Shown: piece after piece, positions 1-8,450 of the stretch
Numbering within the stretch: the stretch's first letter is position 1
Layout: every line of letters begins with the position of its first letter
NCBI RefSeq assembly: GCF_026001925.1
Contig: NZ_AP021869.1
Coordinates: 1,364,001 to 1,428,000 of the forward strand
Reading direction: 5' to 3'
Origin: Vibrio gangliei
Lineage (GTDB): Bacteria; Pseudomonadota; Gammaproteobacteria; Enterobacterales; Vibrionaceae
Length of the DNA stretch: 64,000 nt
Notes under the pieces: model-generated
Database searches by the model: none
What the model saw: only the letters and a program-made list of their open reading frames with translations
What the model was told of the DNA's origin: nothing
Translations under genes and position numbers: made by a program

Positions 1-1
1 C

Positions 2-175
2 GGCATTGCGGCAGTAAAAGCAATTAACTCAAGTCGCATGGCGCTTCGTCGTTCATCAGAACCACGCGTATCGCTTGATAAAGTGATTGAGACCATGCTT
101 GAGACTGGTAAAGACATGAATGCCAAATATCGCGAAACGTCACAAGGTGGACTAGCAATCAAAGTGATCTGCTAA
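2..175 (+). CDS. L-serine ammonia-lyase, C-terminal end (partial)
   Basis: The window opens inside this gene, with 57 codons before a TAA. The tail reads [19 protein letters not shown], then [19 protein letters not shown], which closely matches the end of the single-chain iron-sulfur L-serine deaminases SdaA and SdaB of Enterobacteria. These enzymes convert L-serine to pyruvate and ammonia in the cytoplasm. The tail alone cannot tell SdaA from SdaB, so no symbol is given. A hairpin terminator follows 70 bases downstream. Confidence 0.85.
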   Translation, partial: GIAAVKAINSSRMALRRSSEPRVSLDKVIETMLETGKDMNAKYRETSQGGLAIKVIC

Positions 176-244
176 CGTTAGCACGTACTTAAATTCCGTA
201 TTGTTTGGATTTAGATCGGGTTCCTCCCTACTGTCCTTAATTAA

Positions 245-275
245 CAAGGCGCGTCACTATCTGGCGCGCCTTATT
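245..275 (+). terminator. Rho-independent terminator after the serine deaminase gene
   Basis: An 8-bp perfect stem, AAGGCGCG (246-253) with CGCGCCTT (265-272), has an 11-base loop and a short T-rich tail. It sits between two plus-strand genes. Confidence 0.7.
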
Positions 276-427
276 TAATCGAATGAAATTTCATTGCACT
301 TTATGCCAATGCTGCTTATTGCGTTAATAAAGCAAACTCTTTAATGCAAAATAGTTCTCATTAATCTTTGTAGAATTGTTTAATATTGTGCATAGTAAAT
401 ATCACAATATTTACAGTGGAGACACAC

Positions 428-1417
428 ATGAAGATTTCTATTTTTAGTTCAAAATCTTATGATGAAGCATCCTTCCAGAAAACAAACTCTTCTTATCAGT
501 ACGAATGTCATTTTTATCCTATTCAACTTGATAAAAAAACGGCTTCATTAGCTGAGGGTTCACAAGTAGTCTGTGCATTTGTTAATGATGATCTTAGCCA
601 GCCCGTATTAGAGAAACTAGCAAAGCAAGGCACAAAATTAATTGCAATGCGCTGTGCAGGCTATGACCGAGTAGATTTAGAAGCAGCCAAAACACTCGGA
701 TTGCAAATTGTTCGTGTACCAGCTTATTCACCTGAAGCCATTGCGGAGCATGCTGTGGGAATGATGATGTGTTTAAACCGCCGCTTCCATAAAGCTTACC
801 AAAGAACTCGTGATGCCAATTTCTCGCTTGAAGGATTAACCGGATTTAACTTCTACGGAAAAACTGCTGGTGTAATCGGTACTGGTAAAATTGGACTTGC
901 AGCAATTAGAATTTTACGAGGACTGGGGATGCAAGTTCTTTGCTACGACCCATATCCGAATGATCTGGCTACCGAAATTGGTGCAACTTACACTTCTTTG
1001 GACAACATTTATCAAAACTCGGATGTAATTACATTACACTGCCCATTGACAGCAGAAAACAAACGTTTACTCAATGCTGACTCATTCAATAAAATGAAAG
1101 ACAATGTCATGATTATCAATACCAGTCGAGGGGGGTTATTAGATTCTCAAGATGCAATTGAAGCACTAAAAGTGGGCAAAATCGGTGCCTTAGGCTTAGA
1201 TGTGTATGATAATGAAAAAGAACTATTTTTTCAGGATAAATCAAACGACATTATTACCGATGACATTTTCCGTCGTTTATCAGCTTGTCATAATGTTTTA
1301 TTCACAGGCCATCAGGCTTTCTTAACTAACGAAGCCCTATCTAACATAGCTGAAACAACCTTTGGCAACATCCAAGCTTTCCTAGAAAATCGCCTTTCAG
1401 GGAATGAAGTAATATAG
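428..1417 (+). CDS. ldhA: Fermentative D-lactate dehydrogenase
   Basis: NAD-dependent reduction of pyruvate to D-lactate in mixed-acid fermentation. The 329-residue protein is collinear with E. coli LdhA. It has a substrate-domain MRCAGYDRVDLEAA segment, AEHAVGMMM, a Rossmann GTGKIG motif, the INTSRGG segment, and a C-terminal SACHNVLFTGHQAF region carrying the catalytic histidine. I chose the ATG at 428 over an upstream in-frame codon at 386 because AGTGGAGA lies just before it and the protein then begins MKISIFSSK like its homologues. It is a single gene flanked by non-coding DNA. Confidence 0.95.
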   Translation: MKISIFSSKSYDEASFQKTNSSYQYECHFYPIQLDKKTASLAEGSQVVCAFVNDDLSQPVLEKLAKQGTKLIAMRCAGYDRVDLEAAKTLGLQIVRVPAYSPEAIAEHAVGMMMCLNRRFHKAYQRTRDANFSLEGLTGFNFYGKTAGVIGTGKIGLAAIRILRGLGMQVLCYDPYPNDLATEIGATYTSLDNIYQNSDVITLHCPLTAENKRLLNADSFNKMKDNVMIINTSRGGLLDSQDAIEALKVGKIGALGLDVYDNEKELFFQDKSNDIITDDIFRRLSACHNVLFTGHQAFLTNEALSNIAETTFGNIQAFLENRLSGNEVI

Positions 1418-1537
1418 CCATATATACCCAGAGATTGGCATAGCGTTACTTAGGAATAATGTAATATCGATGCAAAGCCATACTATATTTGCCTTGCATC
1501 GAATTATTGCCAACGCTAAATAAAAACTTTTTACTTT

Positions 1538-1888
1538 TTAGCAACTTGCTGCTACAAACGCGATCTCAACCAAATACTTCGGATTCGCTAACTCCGCTTT
1601 CACACAAGCACGACTTGGTGCACTCCCTTCTGGCAACCAAGCTTCCCACTCTTCATTGAATGCTTCAATATTGGCAAAATCGGTTAAATAAATGGTGCAA
1701 GATAGAATGCGAGATTTGTCACTATTCACGCTAACTAACATTTCTTCGGCTTGAGCAAACACTTGCTTAGCTTGTCCTCTGATATCTGCGCTAAGATCGC
1801 TCTCAGGCACTTCAACAAAATGGGCAATACCATTAAAAACGGTCACATCAGACCAACGGGCACATGGGTTAACACGAGTAATTGTCAT
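1538..1888 (-). CDS. RidA/YjgF-family protein, YoaB-like
   Basis: A 116-residue single-domain protein whose layout (TITRVNPCARWSDV at the start, LANPKYLVEIAFVAA at the end) matches the YoaB branch of the RidA superfamily. RidA proteins form trimers and hydrolyse reactive enamine/imine intermediates of amino-acid metabolism. YoaB-like members differ from true RidA in the active-site cleft and their substrate is not settled. The classical RidA C-terminal arginine motif is not obvious here: ANPKYLVEIAFVA replaces it. The gene lies 15 bp downstream of the lipoprotein gene on the same strand and may share its transcript. Confidence 0.85.
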   Translation of the reverse strand: MTITRVNPCARWSDVTVFNGIAHFVEVPESDLSADIRGQAKQVFAQAEEMLVSVNSDKSRILSCTIYLTDFANIEAFNEEWEAWLPEGSAPSRACVKAELANPKYLVEIAFVAASC

Positions 1889-1903
1889 AATATCTATTCT
1901 TGT

Positions 1904-2509
1904 TTAATTTGAGGTGGTTGTATTTGCTTCTGTATCTTGATTCTCTTTTTGTGCAGCAAGCCCTGCATCAACCTGTTTCATCAGTTCTTCAAGATTTAAC
2001 CAGAATGCATAACTTACGGGTTGCTCAACCGTAATGGTACAGTTGTGGTTATCCCCTTTCAAATACATCACCAACGGCCCTTCACTGGCATTTTTCAATT
2101 GCTGTGGTGTAAAGTTCAATGCAAAGTTTTCATACACCACTGAATCCGATTTTGTTTCTGGCTGATAGGTTTCGATTGAATAATTATCACCCGACTCATC
2201 AAACGCTTTATTTATAGAATACGGTCCTTGAGAAGATTTCAATCGAATATAAAGCTGGGTTTGTTGCTTACCACTTGGATAAACGGAAGTGCGGTAGCGG
2301 TAGCCCAAGCCATCCCATTCTTCTTCGCATTTCGCCCAGTATGAATCTGTCTGTAAGTCTAAGCTGCGAGTAATTGGATCGCGCTTAAAGGTCATGTGAT
2401 CATTCACATCTTGAGCTGACTTAACAGAAACTTGATCGCCACCTATGGTCGAACAACCAGACAATACAGTCACAACCATTGCGCTTGCACATAATAATCG
2501 AAAGGACAC
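1904..2509 (-). CDS. Putative lipoprotein of unknown function
   Basis: A 201-residue protein with a classical lipoprotein signal: a short hydrophobic stretch, then LSGCS with the lipidated cysteine at residue 19. The residues after the cysteine (STIGG) contain no aspartate at +2, which suggests outer-membrane sorting. The mature part is soluble and rich in charged and aromatic residues, with two further cysteines (near residues 61 and 156) that could form a disulfide. The C-terminal 15 residues are polar and low complexity. I do not recognise the family. Confidence 0.8.
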   Translation of the reverse strand: MSFRLLCASAMVVTVLSGCSTIGGDQVSVKSAQDVNDHMTFKRDPITRSLDLQTDSYWAKCEEEWDGLGYRYRTSVYPSGKQQTQLYIRLKSSQGPYSINKAFDESGDNYSIETYQPETKSDSVVYENFALNFTPQQLKNASEGPLVMYLKGDNHNCTITVEQPVSYAFWLNLEELMKQVDAGLAAQKENQDTEANTTTSN

Positions 2510-2781
2510 CCTTCCCCCTTATTTATTCAAATGTTAGCGAATAATTTATTGTCTTCATTGTAGACCGACTAAATGACAGATTGCTTGTTTTTTTATGTAT
2601 ATTTTGGCTGTTATCACTTCAATTTCGATTTAAAGCATTAAAAATAGAAATTAATGTGCAATAAAGGTTGAAGCTAGGCTTGTGATGGGTAATATGTCGA
2701 ATACTTGTGATAATTTTATGTCGCACCTAATTTGATAGTTTACGCCGCTCCATTGCTTGCGGTGTGTTTATGGAGAACAAA

Positions 2782-4182
2782 ATGACTTACGCGCCTGTAA
2801 CAGACGTACTAAGCGGGAAATTAGCGGTAGACAGTGAAGTGACTGTCCGCGGCTGGATCCGTTCACGTCGTGATTCCAAAGCTGGGATCTCTTTTCTTGC
2901 CATTTATGACGGCTCTTGTTTCGACCCGATTCAGGCCGTGGTCCCTAATGAGTTAAATAATTACAACGATGAAGTCCTAAAACTAACAACAGGCTGTTCT
3001 GTTGAAGTGACGGGTAAAATCGTTGAATCTCCAGCAAAAGGTCAAGATTTCGAACTTGCTGCGACAGCAGTTAAAGTCGTTGGTTGGGTTGAAGATGCTG
3101 ACACTTATCCAATGGCGAAAACTCGTCACTCAATCGAATACTTGCGTGAAGTGGCGCATTTACGCCCTCGCACTAACGTTATTGGTGCGGTAGCGCGTGT
3201 TCGTAACTGTTTGTCTCAAGCCATTCACCGCTTTTATCACGAACAAGGTTATTTCTGGGTTTCTGCGCCGCTGATCACCGCTTCTGATGCTGAAGGCGCA
3301 GGTGAAATGTTCCGTGTATCAACGTTGGACATGGAAAACCTACCACGTACTGATGAAGGTAAAGTGGATTACAACGAAGACTTCTTTGGTAAAGAAACAT
3401 TTCTAACGGTTTCTGGTCAGCTAAACGCAGAAACTTACGCCTGTGCATTAAGTAAAGTGTACACTTTCGGCCCAACATTCCGTGCTGAGAACTCAAACAC
3501 AAGCCGTCACTTGGCTGAGTTTTGGATGGTTGAACCTGAAGTGGCATTTGCTGAACTTGACGAAGTAGCAAAACTGGCTGAAGACATGTTGAAATACGTG
3601 TTCAAAGCAGTACTTGAAGAGCGTCGCGATGACCTTGAGTTCTTTGCTCAACGTATTGATAAAGAAGCAATCACTCGTCTAGAGCAATTTGTTTCTTCTG
3701 ATTTTGCTCAAGTTGACTACACCGATGCGATTCAAATCTTACTAGATTCTGGCCGTGAGTTCGAATTCCCTGTTGAATGGGGTATCGATATGTCTTCTGA
3801 GCATGAGCGTTTCCTTGCCGAAGAGCACTTCAAAGCGCCTGTTATCGTTAAAAACTACCCAAAAGACATCAAAGCGTTCTACATGCGTTTGAATGACGAC
3901 GGTAAAACGGTAGCTGCTATGGACGTTCTAGCACCAGGCATTGGTGAGATCATTGGTGGTTCTCAACGTGAAGAGCGTTTGGATATCCTCGATAACCGCA
4001 TGCGTGAAATGGGCATTGAGCCTGAGCATATGTCTTGGTATCGCGATCTACGCCGTTACGGTACTGTGCCACACGCAGGTTTCGGTCTAGGTTTCGAGCG
4101 TCTTGTGTCTTACGTAACAGGTATGGGCAACGTGCGTGACGTGATCCCATTCCCACGTACACCACGTAGCGCAAACTTCTAA
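2782..4182 (+). CDS. asnS: Asparagine--tRNA ligase
   Basis: Class IIb aminoacyl-tRNA synthetase charging tRNA-Asn. The 466-residue length equals that of E. coli AsnS. The N-terminal OB-fold (about residues 15-110) binds the anticodon. The catalytic domain shows motif 2 [15 protein letters not shown] and motif 3 [13 protein letters not shown]. The ATG at 2782 is preferred to the in-frame codon at 2764 because TGGAGAAC precedes it and homologues start at that point ([10 protein letters not shown]). It is monocistronic with its own terminator. Confidence 0.97.
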   Translation: MTYAPVTDVLSGKLAVDSEVTVRGWIRSRRDSKAGISFLAIYDGSCFDPIQAVVPNELNNYNDEVLKLTTGCSVEVTGKIVESPAKGQDFELAATAVKVVGWVEDADTYPMAKTRHSIEYLREVAHLRPRTNVIGAVARVRNCLSQAIHRFYHEQGYFWVSAPLITASDAEGAGEMFRVSTLDMENLPRTDEGKVDYNEDFFGKETFLTVSGQLNAETYACALSKVYTFGPTFRAENSNTSRHLAEFWMVEPEVAFAELDEVAKLAEDMLKYVFKAVLEERRDDLEFFAQRIDKEAITRLEQFVSSDFAQVDYTDAIQILLDSGREFEFPVEWGIDMSSEHERFLAEEHFKAPVIVKNYPKDIKAFYMRLNDDGKTVAAMDVLAPGIGEIIGGSQREERLDILDNRMREMGIEPEHMSWYRDLRRYGTVPHAGFGLGFERLVSYVTGMGNVRDVIPFPRTPRSANF

Positions 4183-4220
4183 TCTACATCATCTTTACGA
4201 TTAGAATATTAAATGATTCA

Positions 4221-4250
4221 AAGCCTGTTCACATTGAGCAGGCTTTTTTA
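4221..4250 (+). terminator. Terminator of asnS
   Basis: Stem AAGCCTG (4221-4227) with CAGGCTT (4239-4245), then a T-run. Confidence 0.85.
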
Positions 4251-4301
4251 ATGGTCAATAGATTTAACTTCAGCCAACGTTATTGAAGCAAATTAATGAT
4301 G

Positions 4302-5510
4302 TTACTTTTCATTAATAACGATATTTCTGCCGGCAAAAAGCCCTAAACATGATGAAATTAAACAAATCGACACAATCATCACCATCACTTCAATCCAACC
4401 ATCATTCAAGCTATGTAAATAACCTGCCAGCATTGGTCCTATCGCCGCTAGAGAATAACCAAGAAATTGAGCCATGCCAGAAAGCGTCGTAGCTTGTACT
4501 GGGCTGGAGGTTCTAAAGCTGATAAAGGACAAGCCAAGAATAAACCAAGCACCAGAGGTCAAACCCAATAAGAAAGACCACATATAAGCCAGTTGTGGTA
4601 AATACAGTAAACCGACGGTGGAAAGCCCTGCAATCACACAGATACCCACCGCAGGTAAACGTTGATCAGATAGTTTCGCTACCAAAGGAATAACAAACAA
4701 CCCCGGTAACGCGGTACCAATTTGGAATACCCCGTGTATCACTCCCGCTTCAGATGCACTGTAACCACTTTGCGCTAAGATGCTCGGTAGCCAAGCCACC
4801 AGCGTGTAAGTAAAAAATGATCCGCTGCCTAAGTAAAATGCGACTTGCCACGCCAGTTTCTGTGTCCACAAATTCACGTTGACCTGCGAGCTGGAATTCA
4901 CACTGCTTGGTTTTTGGTTATGTGCCAATTGTGGCAACCATACTACCATCGCTACTAAGCCCACCACAGATAACGCGGCTAATGACCATTGCCAGCCAAG
5001 ATCATGATATTGCGCTAAAGGAATGGAAAATGCAGAAGCCGATGCTGACGCCACCCCCATTGCCAGCACGTAGCTAGAAGTCATTAACGCCACTTTCATC
5101 GGGAAATCGCGCTTCACAATAATGGGCAACAATACGTTTCCAATACAAACGCCTAAACCAATCATTGCAGTTCCGATGAATAACCATTCCACACTACCTA
5201 ATGAGCGCACAACGATACCGAATGTGATCAAAACCAGTGCCGCAAAAATGGTTAATTCAACACCAAACTTTTTAGTCAACAAAGCCGCTGGCGGTGCGAA
5301 ACAAGCAAAGAAAATCAAAGGCAGTGTTGTTAAAAAGCCGGCTTGAGTCGCCGATAAGCTAAATGACTCAGAAATCATGTCAATCATAGGTGCGACACCG
5401 GTCACTGGCGCTCGCAAATTAGCCGCCAATAACATAACACCAACAATCAATAATCCCATATGACGGATTTTCTTCGATGACATTCGCTTAGTGTGACGGA
5501 TTGATGACAT
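4302..5510 (-). CDS. MFS transporter, CynX/NimT type
   Basis: A 402-residue membrane protein with about twelve hydrophobic segments and the MFS half-repeat arrangement. The first helix carries AANLRAPVTGVAPMI, the signature of the cyanate/2-nitroimidazole (CynX, NimT/YeaN) branch of the major facilitator superfamily. The substrate cannot be inferred: no cyanase, nitroreductase or other catabolic gene is nearby. The ATG at 5510 has TAGGTG as a plausible ribosome site; a second Met at residue 10 is possible. Confidence 0.85.
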   Translation of the reverse strand: MSSIRHTKRMSSKKIRHMGLLIVGVMLLAANLRAPVTGVAPMIDMISESFSLSATQAGFLTTLPLIFFACFAPPAALLTKKFGVELTIFAALVLITFGIVVRSLGSVEWLFIGTAMIGLGVCIGNVLLPIIVKRDFPMKVALMTSSYVLAMGVASASASAFSIPLAQYHDLGWQWSLAALSVVGLVAMVVWLPQLAHNQKPSSVNSSSQVNVNLWTQKLAWQVAFYLGSGSFFTYTLVAWLPSILAQSGYSASEAGVIHGVFQIGTALPGLFVIPLVAKLSDQRLPAVGICVIAGLSTVGLLYLPQLAYMWSFLLGLTSGAWFILGLSFISFRTSSPVQATTLSGMAQFLGYSLAAIGPMLAGYLHSLNDGWIEVMVMIVSICLISSCLGLFAGRNIVINEK

Positions 5511-5525
5511 GATTTTGCACCTAAT

Positions 5526-5563
5526 AAAAGTAAAACAAAGAGTAAGTGCTGAACCTACTCTTT
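5526..5563 (-). terminator. Probable terminator of the ASCH-domain gene
   Basis: On the minus strand, AAAGAGTA (5563-5556) pairs with TACTCTTT (5544-5537), followed by GTTTTACTTTT. It lies between the ASCH gene and the MFS gene. Confidence 0.55.
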
Positions 5564-5687
5564 AAAAATGAGTTCGAAATAATGGAAATATGGTAAATCA
5601 ACTTACCAAGAGATAAATATACCTAGGAGGTAATGCCTATAAATGTGACATTGTAACTAAAAGATGGTAAGCCTTAGAGAATTTACC

Positions 5688-6152
5688 TTAGGGATAAACG
5701 ACTTTGAAACGCTCGCAGACTAAAATCATGTTTTCATCGAATTCCATATCCTCTAGCAAACACTCTTGAGTAAAGAACTCTCGATGTACTGACTGCCAAT
5801 ATTCAAGTGATTTATCCCCTTCACCTTCTTCAAAGGCAAACTCCGCGGTAACTTGATTAAATGGCACTTCAAAGACCTCTAAGGTTTCAATAATGCATTG
5901 CGGCTCACCGGCCCAATTTAACACCACTTGCAGATGGCCGATTTCAGGTATGGAAACATCAGCTTGTTCATACCAATATTCCAAGCTGCACGTTGCGGTT
6001 TTTTCACCCTTAACAATGAGTTCGGCACAGTCATTAGCATCTTTTTCAGTTGCACATAAAAAATCAGCACTGAATGAGGTATAGCTTCGCCGTTTGCTTT
6101 CGTTTAAAGAGAAAAGGTAATGATTCAAATAAGATTTTGCGCGTGGCGTCAT
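5688..6152 (-). CDS. ASCH-domain protein
   Basis: A 154-residue protein with the ASCH (PUA-like) hallmarks: IVKGEKTATCSLEYWY in the first half and EEGEGDKSLEYWQSVHREFF in the second. ASCH domains bind RNA or nucleoside-like ligands. The small stand-alone form YqfB is an N4-acetylcytidine amidohydrolase, but this protein belongs to a longer branch whose activity is not established. GGAAA lies about 9 bases before the ATG. A single gene with its own probable terminator. Confidence 0.8.
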   Translation of the reverse strand: MTPRAKSYLNHYLFSLNESKRRSYTSFSADFLCATEKDANDCAELIVKGEKTATCSLEYWYEQADVSIPEIGHLQVVLNWAGEPQCIIETLEVFEVPFNQVTAEFAFEEGEGDKSLEYWQSVHREFFTQECLLEDMEFDENMILVCERFKVVYP

Positions 6153-6266
6153 AATTATTATTTCCGTATTTCATCCGTGAAAGCGAAATAGTAAACCTAA
6201 GCGAATACTGTGTCATGACGTAACGGAAAATATTGTTAAAAACTGTTAACAAACCCAAGAATTGTT

Positions 6267-6926
6267 CTAATTTTTATGCGTTTGGCGATAAATCCGATAA
6301 CCTAATCCCAGTAAAAAGCACATGCTGGCCGGTAAACTCATCGAGATAACATTAAAATGTGAAAAACTCATTGCGCCAATAATTCCACCACAAACAAAGC
6401 CACTGATTATAACGACAAACATCACGCATTTACGGTGATTAACGGGTTGCCCTTTTAATCGTCCACCGATCATTAAGCCAAGATCTGTAAATATACCGGT
6501 TAAATGTGTCGTACGAATGACCGCACCGCTGTAAGTGGTGACCAATGCATTTTGTAAACCACATGCCATTGAAGCAAGACAAAGTCCTAAGCTGATATGC
6601 AGATCAAGCAAGATCGCACTTAATGTCAGCAAAAAAGCTTCGATAAACAGTACTGAGTCATAATGACGGCCTAATTTTAAACTTTCACCGGAAATCAGTA
6701 TCCCTGACAGAGCAGAACCTATGACAAAGCTGAACACTAGCCCAACAAGAAACAAGGCATGTTTAGGCTCTTGTACCACACTAACTCCAATCAGAGTTAT
6801 CGAACCGGATAGATGAGAAATGGCCTGATGTTCGAATCCCAATAGTCCAATAGCATTTACTATTCCGGCGATCAGCGCCAAAGTAAATGCCCCATATTCC
6901 ACCCATTTAGGCAATTTAGTAAACAC
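6267..6926 (-). CDS. DUF1275 (YoaK-type) integral membrane protein
   Basis: A 219-residue protein with six to seven predicted membrane helices. It carries the DUF1275 features LALIAGIVNAIGLLGF near the start, SHLSGSITLIG, and the later TTHLTGIFTDLG repeat of the same motif. No biochemical function is established for the family. The start is GTG at 6926 with GAGGAG seven bases upstream; an overlapping ATG at 6928 is out of frame. It is transcribed divergently from the aspartate aminotransferase gene. Confidence 0.85.
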   Translation of the reverse strand: MFTKLPKWVEYGAFTLALIAGIVNAIGLLGFEHQAISHLSGSITLIGVSVVQEPKHALFLVGLVFSFVIGSALSGILISGESLKLGRHYDSVLFIEAFLLTLSAILLDLHISLGLCLASMACGLQNALVTTYSGAVIRTTHLTGIFTDLGLMIGGRLKGQPVNHRKCVMFVVIISGFVCGGIIGAMSFSHFNVISMSLPASMCFLLGLGYRIYRQTHKN

Positions 6927-6980
6927 ATTCAGCTCCTCAATAATTACACCACAAGTTTACGCTTGTTTTGAATGACTTAA

Positions 6981-6994
6981 CTGATATAAATCAA
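6981..6994. promoter_or_regulatory. Possible FNR-type site in the DUF1275/aspC divergent promoter
   Basis: CTGAT-ATAA-ATCAA matches 9 of 10 positions of the FNR consensus TTGAT-N4-ATCAA. It lies 55 bp before the DUF1275 start and about 90 bp before the aminotransferase start. A second inverted repeat, ACGGTT-GT-AACCGT, lies at 7016-7029. Assignment is by eye only. Confidence 0.35.
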
Positions 6995-7084
6995 ACTGCA
7001 TGTTAAGTATGATTTACGGTTGTAACCGTTGGCGTATAACGGTATAAATAATCGAATTATTTACTCATCTACATGGACGGAATT

Positions 7085-8275
7085 ATGTTTGAAAAAGTAC
7101 CTGCTGCACCCGCTGACCCCATTCTTGGCTTAACAGAAGAATTTAAAAGCGATTCTCGTGCAACGAAGATCAACCTTGGTGTTGGCATCTACAAAAATGA
7201 AGAGGGTCAAACCCCTGTTCTTGCAACGGTAAAAAAAGCAGAAGCAGCATTGCTTGAATCGGAAAAGACCAAATCTTACCTTACTATCGAAGGTACCGCT
7301 GAATATGGCCTTGCGGTTCAAAAGTTACTTTTCGGCTCTGACTCTAAAATCGTTACTGAAAAACGAGCAAAAACAGCACAAGCACCAGGTGGTACCGGCG
7401 CTCTTCGTGTTGCAGGTGAGTTCATCAAACGTGAATTAAACGCAGGGAAGATTTGGATCAGCAATCCAACGTGGGCAAACCACGTAGGCGTATTTACCGC
7501 TGCGGGTGTTGAAACGGCACAATACAACTACTACAACGCAGAAACACACGATAAAGACTTCGATGCGATGCTAGCTAGCCTAGCGGATGCACAAGCAGGT
7601 GATGTCGTTCTTCTACATGGTTGCTGCCATAACCCAACAGGTATCGATCCAACAGCAGAAGAATGGGAACAGCTTGCTAAACTGTGTGCCGATAAAGGTC
7701 TGTTACCTTTGTTTGACTTTGCATACCAAGGTTTTGCGAAAGGTGTTGAAGAAGATGCCGCAGGTCTACGCACATTCGCGCAATACTGTGATGAAATTCT
7801 TGTTGCTAGCTCATTCTCTAAAAACTTCGGTCTTTACAATGAGCGTGTTGGCGCTTTCACTTTGGTTGCAGCAACATCTGAAACCGCAACCACTGCATTT
7901 TCGCAAGTGAAGAAAATCATTCGCTCTATCTACTCTAACCCACCAGCGCACGGCGCAGCAGTCGTGACACATATCCTGAACGATGAGTCGCTACGTGCGG
8001 AATGGGAAGCGGAAGTGGCTGAAATGCGTGACCGTATTCAAGAGATGCGTACCCTATTTGTACAGACTCTTAAAGACGAAGGCGTAACTCAAGATTTCAG
8101 TTTCATTGAAGCACAAAATGGTATGTTCTCATTCTCAGGTTTAAGTAAAGAACAAGTAGCACGCTTAAAAGAAGAATTTGCCATTTACATTGTTGGATCT
8201 GGACGCATCAGTGTTGCAGGCATGACAAAGAGCAATATGGGCCCATTATGTAAAGGTATTGCGGCGGTTTTATAA
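7085..8275 (+). CDS. aspC: Aspartate/aromatic amino acid aminotransferase
   Basis: A PLP enzyme transferring the amino group between aspartate (or aromatic amino acids) and 2-oxoglutarate. The 396-residue length equals E. coli AspC. Visible landmarks are [14 protein letters not shown], the [13 protein letters not shown] segment, the PLP-lysine motif [16 protein letters not shown], and a C-terminal GRISVAGM carrying the substrate-carboxylate arginine. The ATG at 7085 ([16 protein letters not shown]) is the family start; an ATG at 7073 is in frame but would add four residues. AspC and TyrB cannot be separated with certainty by eye; AspC fits better. Confidence 0.92.
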   Translation: MFEKVPAAPADPILGLTEEFKSDSRATKINLGVGIYKNEEGQTPVLATVKKAEAALLESEKTKSYLTIEGTAEYGLAVQKLLFGSDSKIVTEKRAKTAQAPGGTGALRVAGEFIKRELNAGKIWISNPTWANHVGVFTAAGVETAQYNYYNAETHDKDFDAMLASLADAQAGDVVLLHGCCHNPTGIDPTAEEWEQLAKLCADKGLLPLFDFAYQGFAKGVEEDAAGLRTFAQYCDEILVASSFSKNFGLYNERVGAFTLVAATSETATTAFSQVKKIIRSIYSNPPAHGAAVVTHILNDESLRAEWEAEVAEMRDRIQEMRTLFVQTLKDEGVTQDFSFIEAQNGMFSFSGLSKEQVARLKEEFAIYIVGSGRISVAGMTKSNMGPLCKGIAAVL

Positions 8276-8328
8276 CCGTTATCTTCTTATAACATTACCG
8301 TTTTATAAACTTATGTCTTAACTTCCTG

Positions 8329-8357
8329 AAGGTCAGCATCATGCTGGCCTTTTTTAT
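8329..8357 (+). terminator. Terminator of aspC
   Basis: AAGGTCAGCAT pairs with ATGCTGGCCTT (one G-U pair), followed by TTTTT. Confidence 0.85.
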
Positions 8358-8450
8358 TAATTACTATGAGCGGTTTCATCTATTAGTGAAAGTTTTTTGC
8401 TCTTTATGGTGTCTTCTTATTACTTCCAATAATTGTTGTTAGGCTTATTG

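Noticed and set aside
5617-5665. A strong-looking AGGAGGTA followed by ATG and a seven-codon frame on the plus strand.
   Set aside because: The ATG is only one or two bases after the ribosome site and the frame is tiny; nothing suggests a gene.
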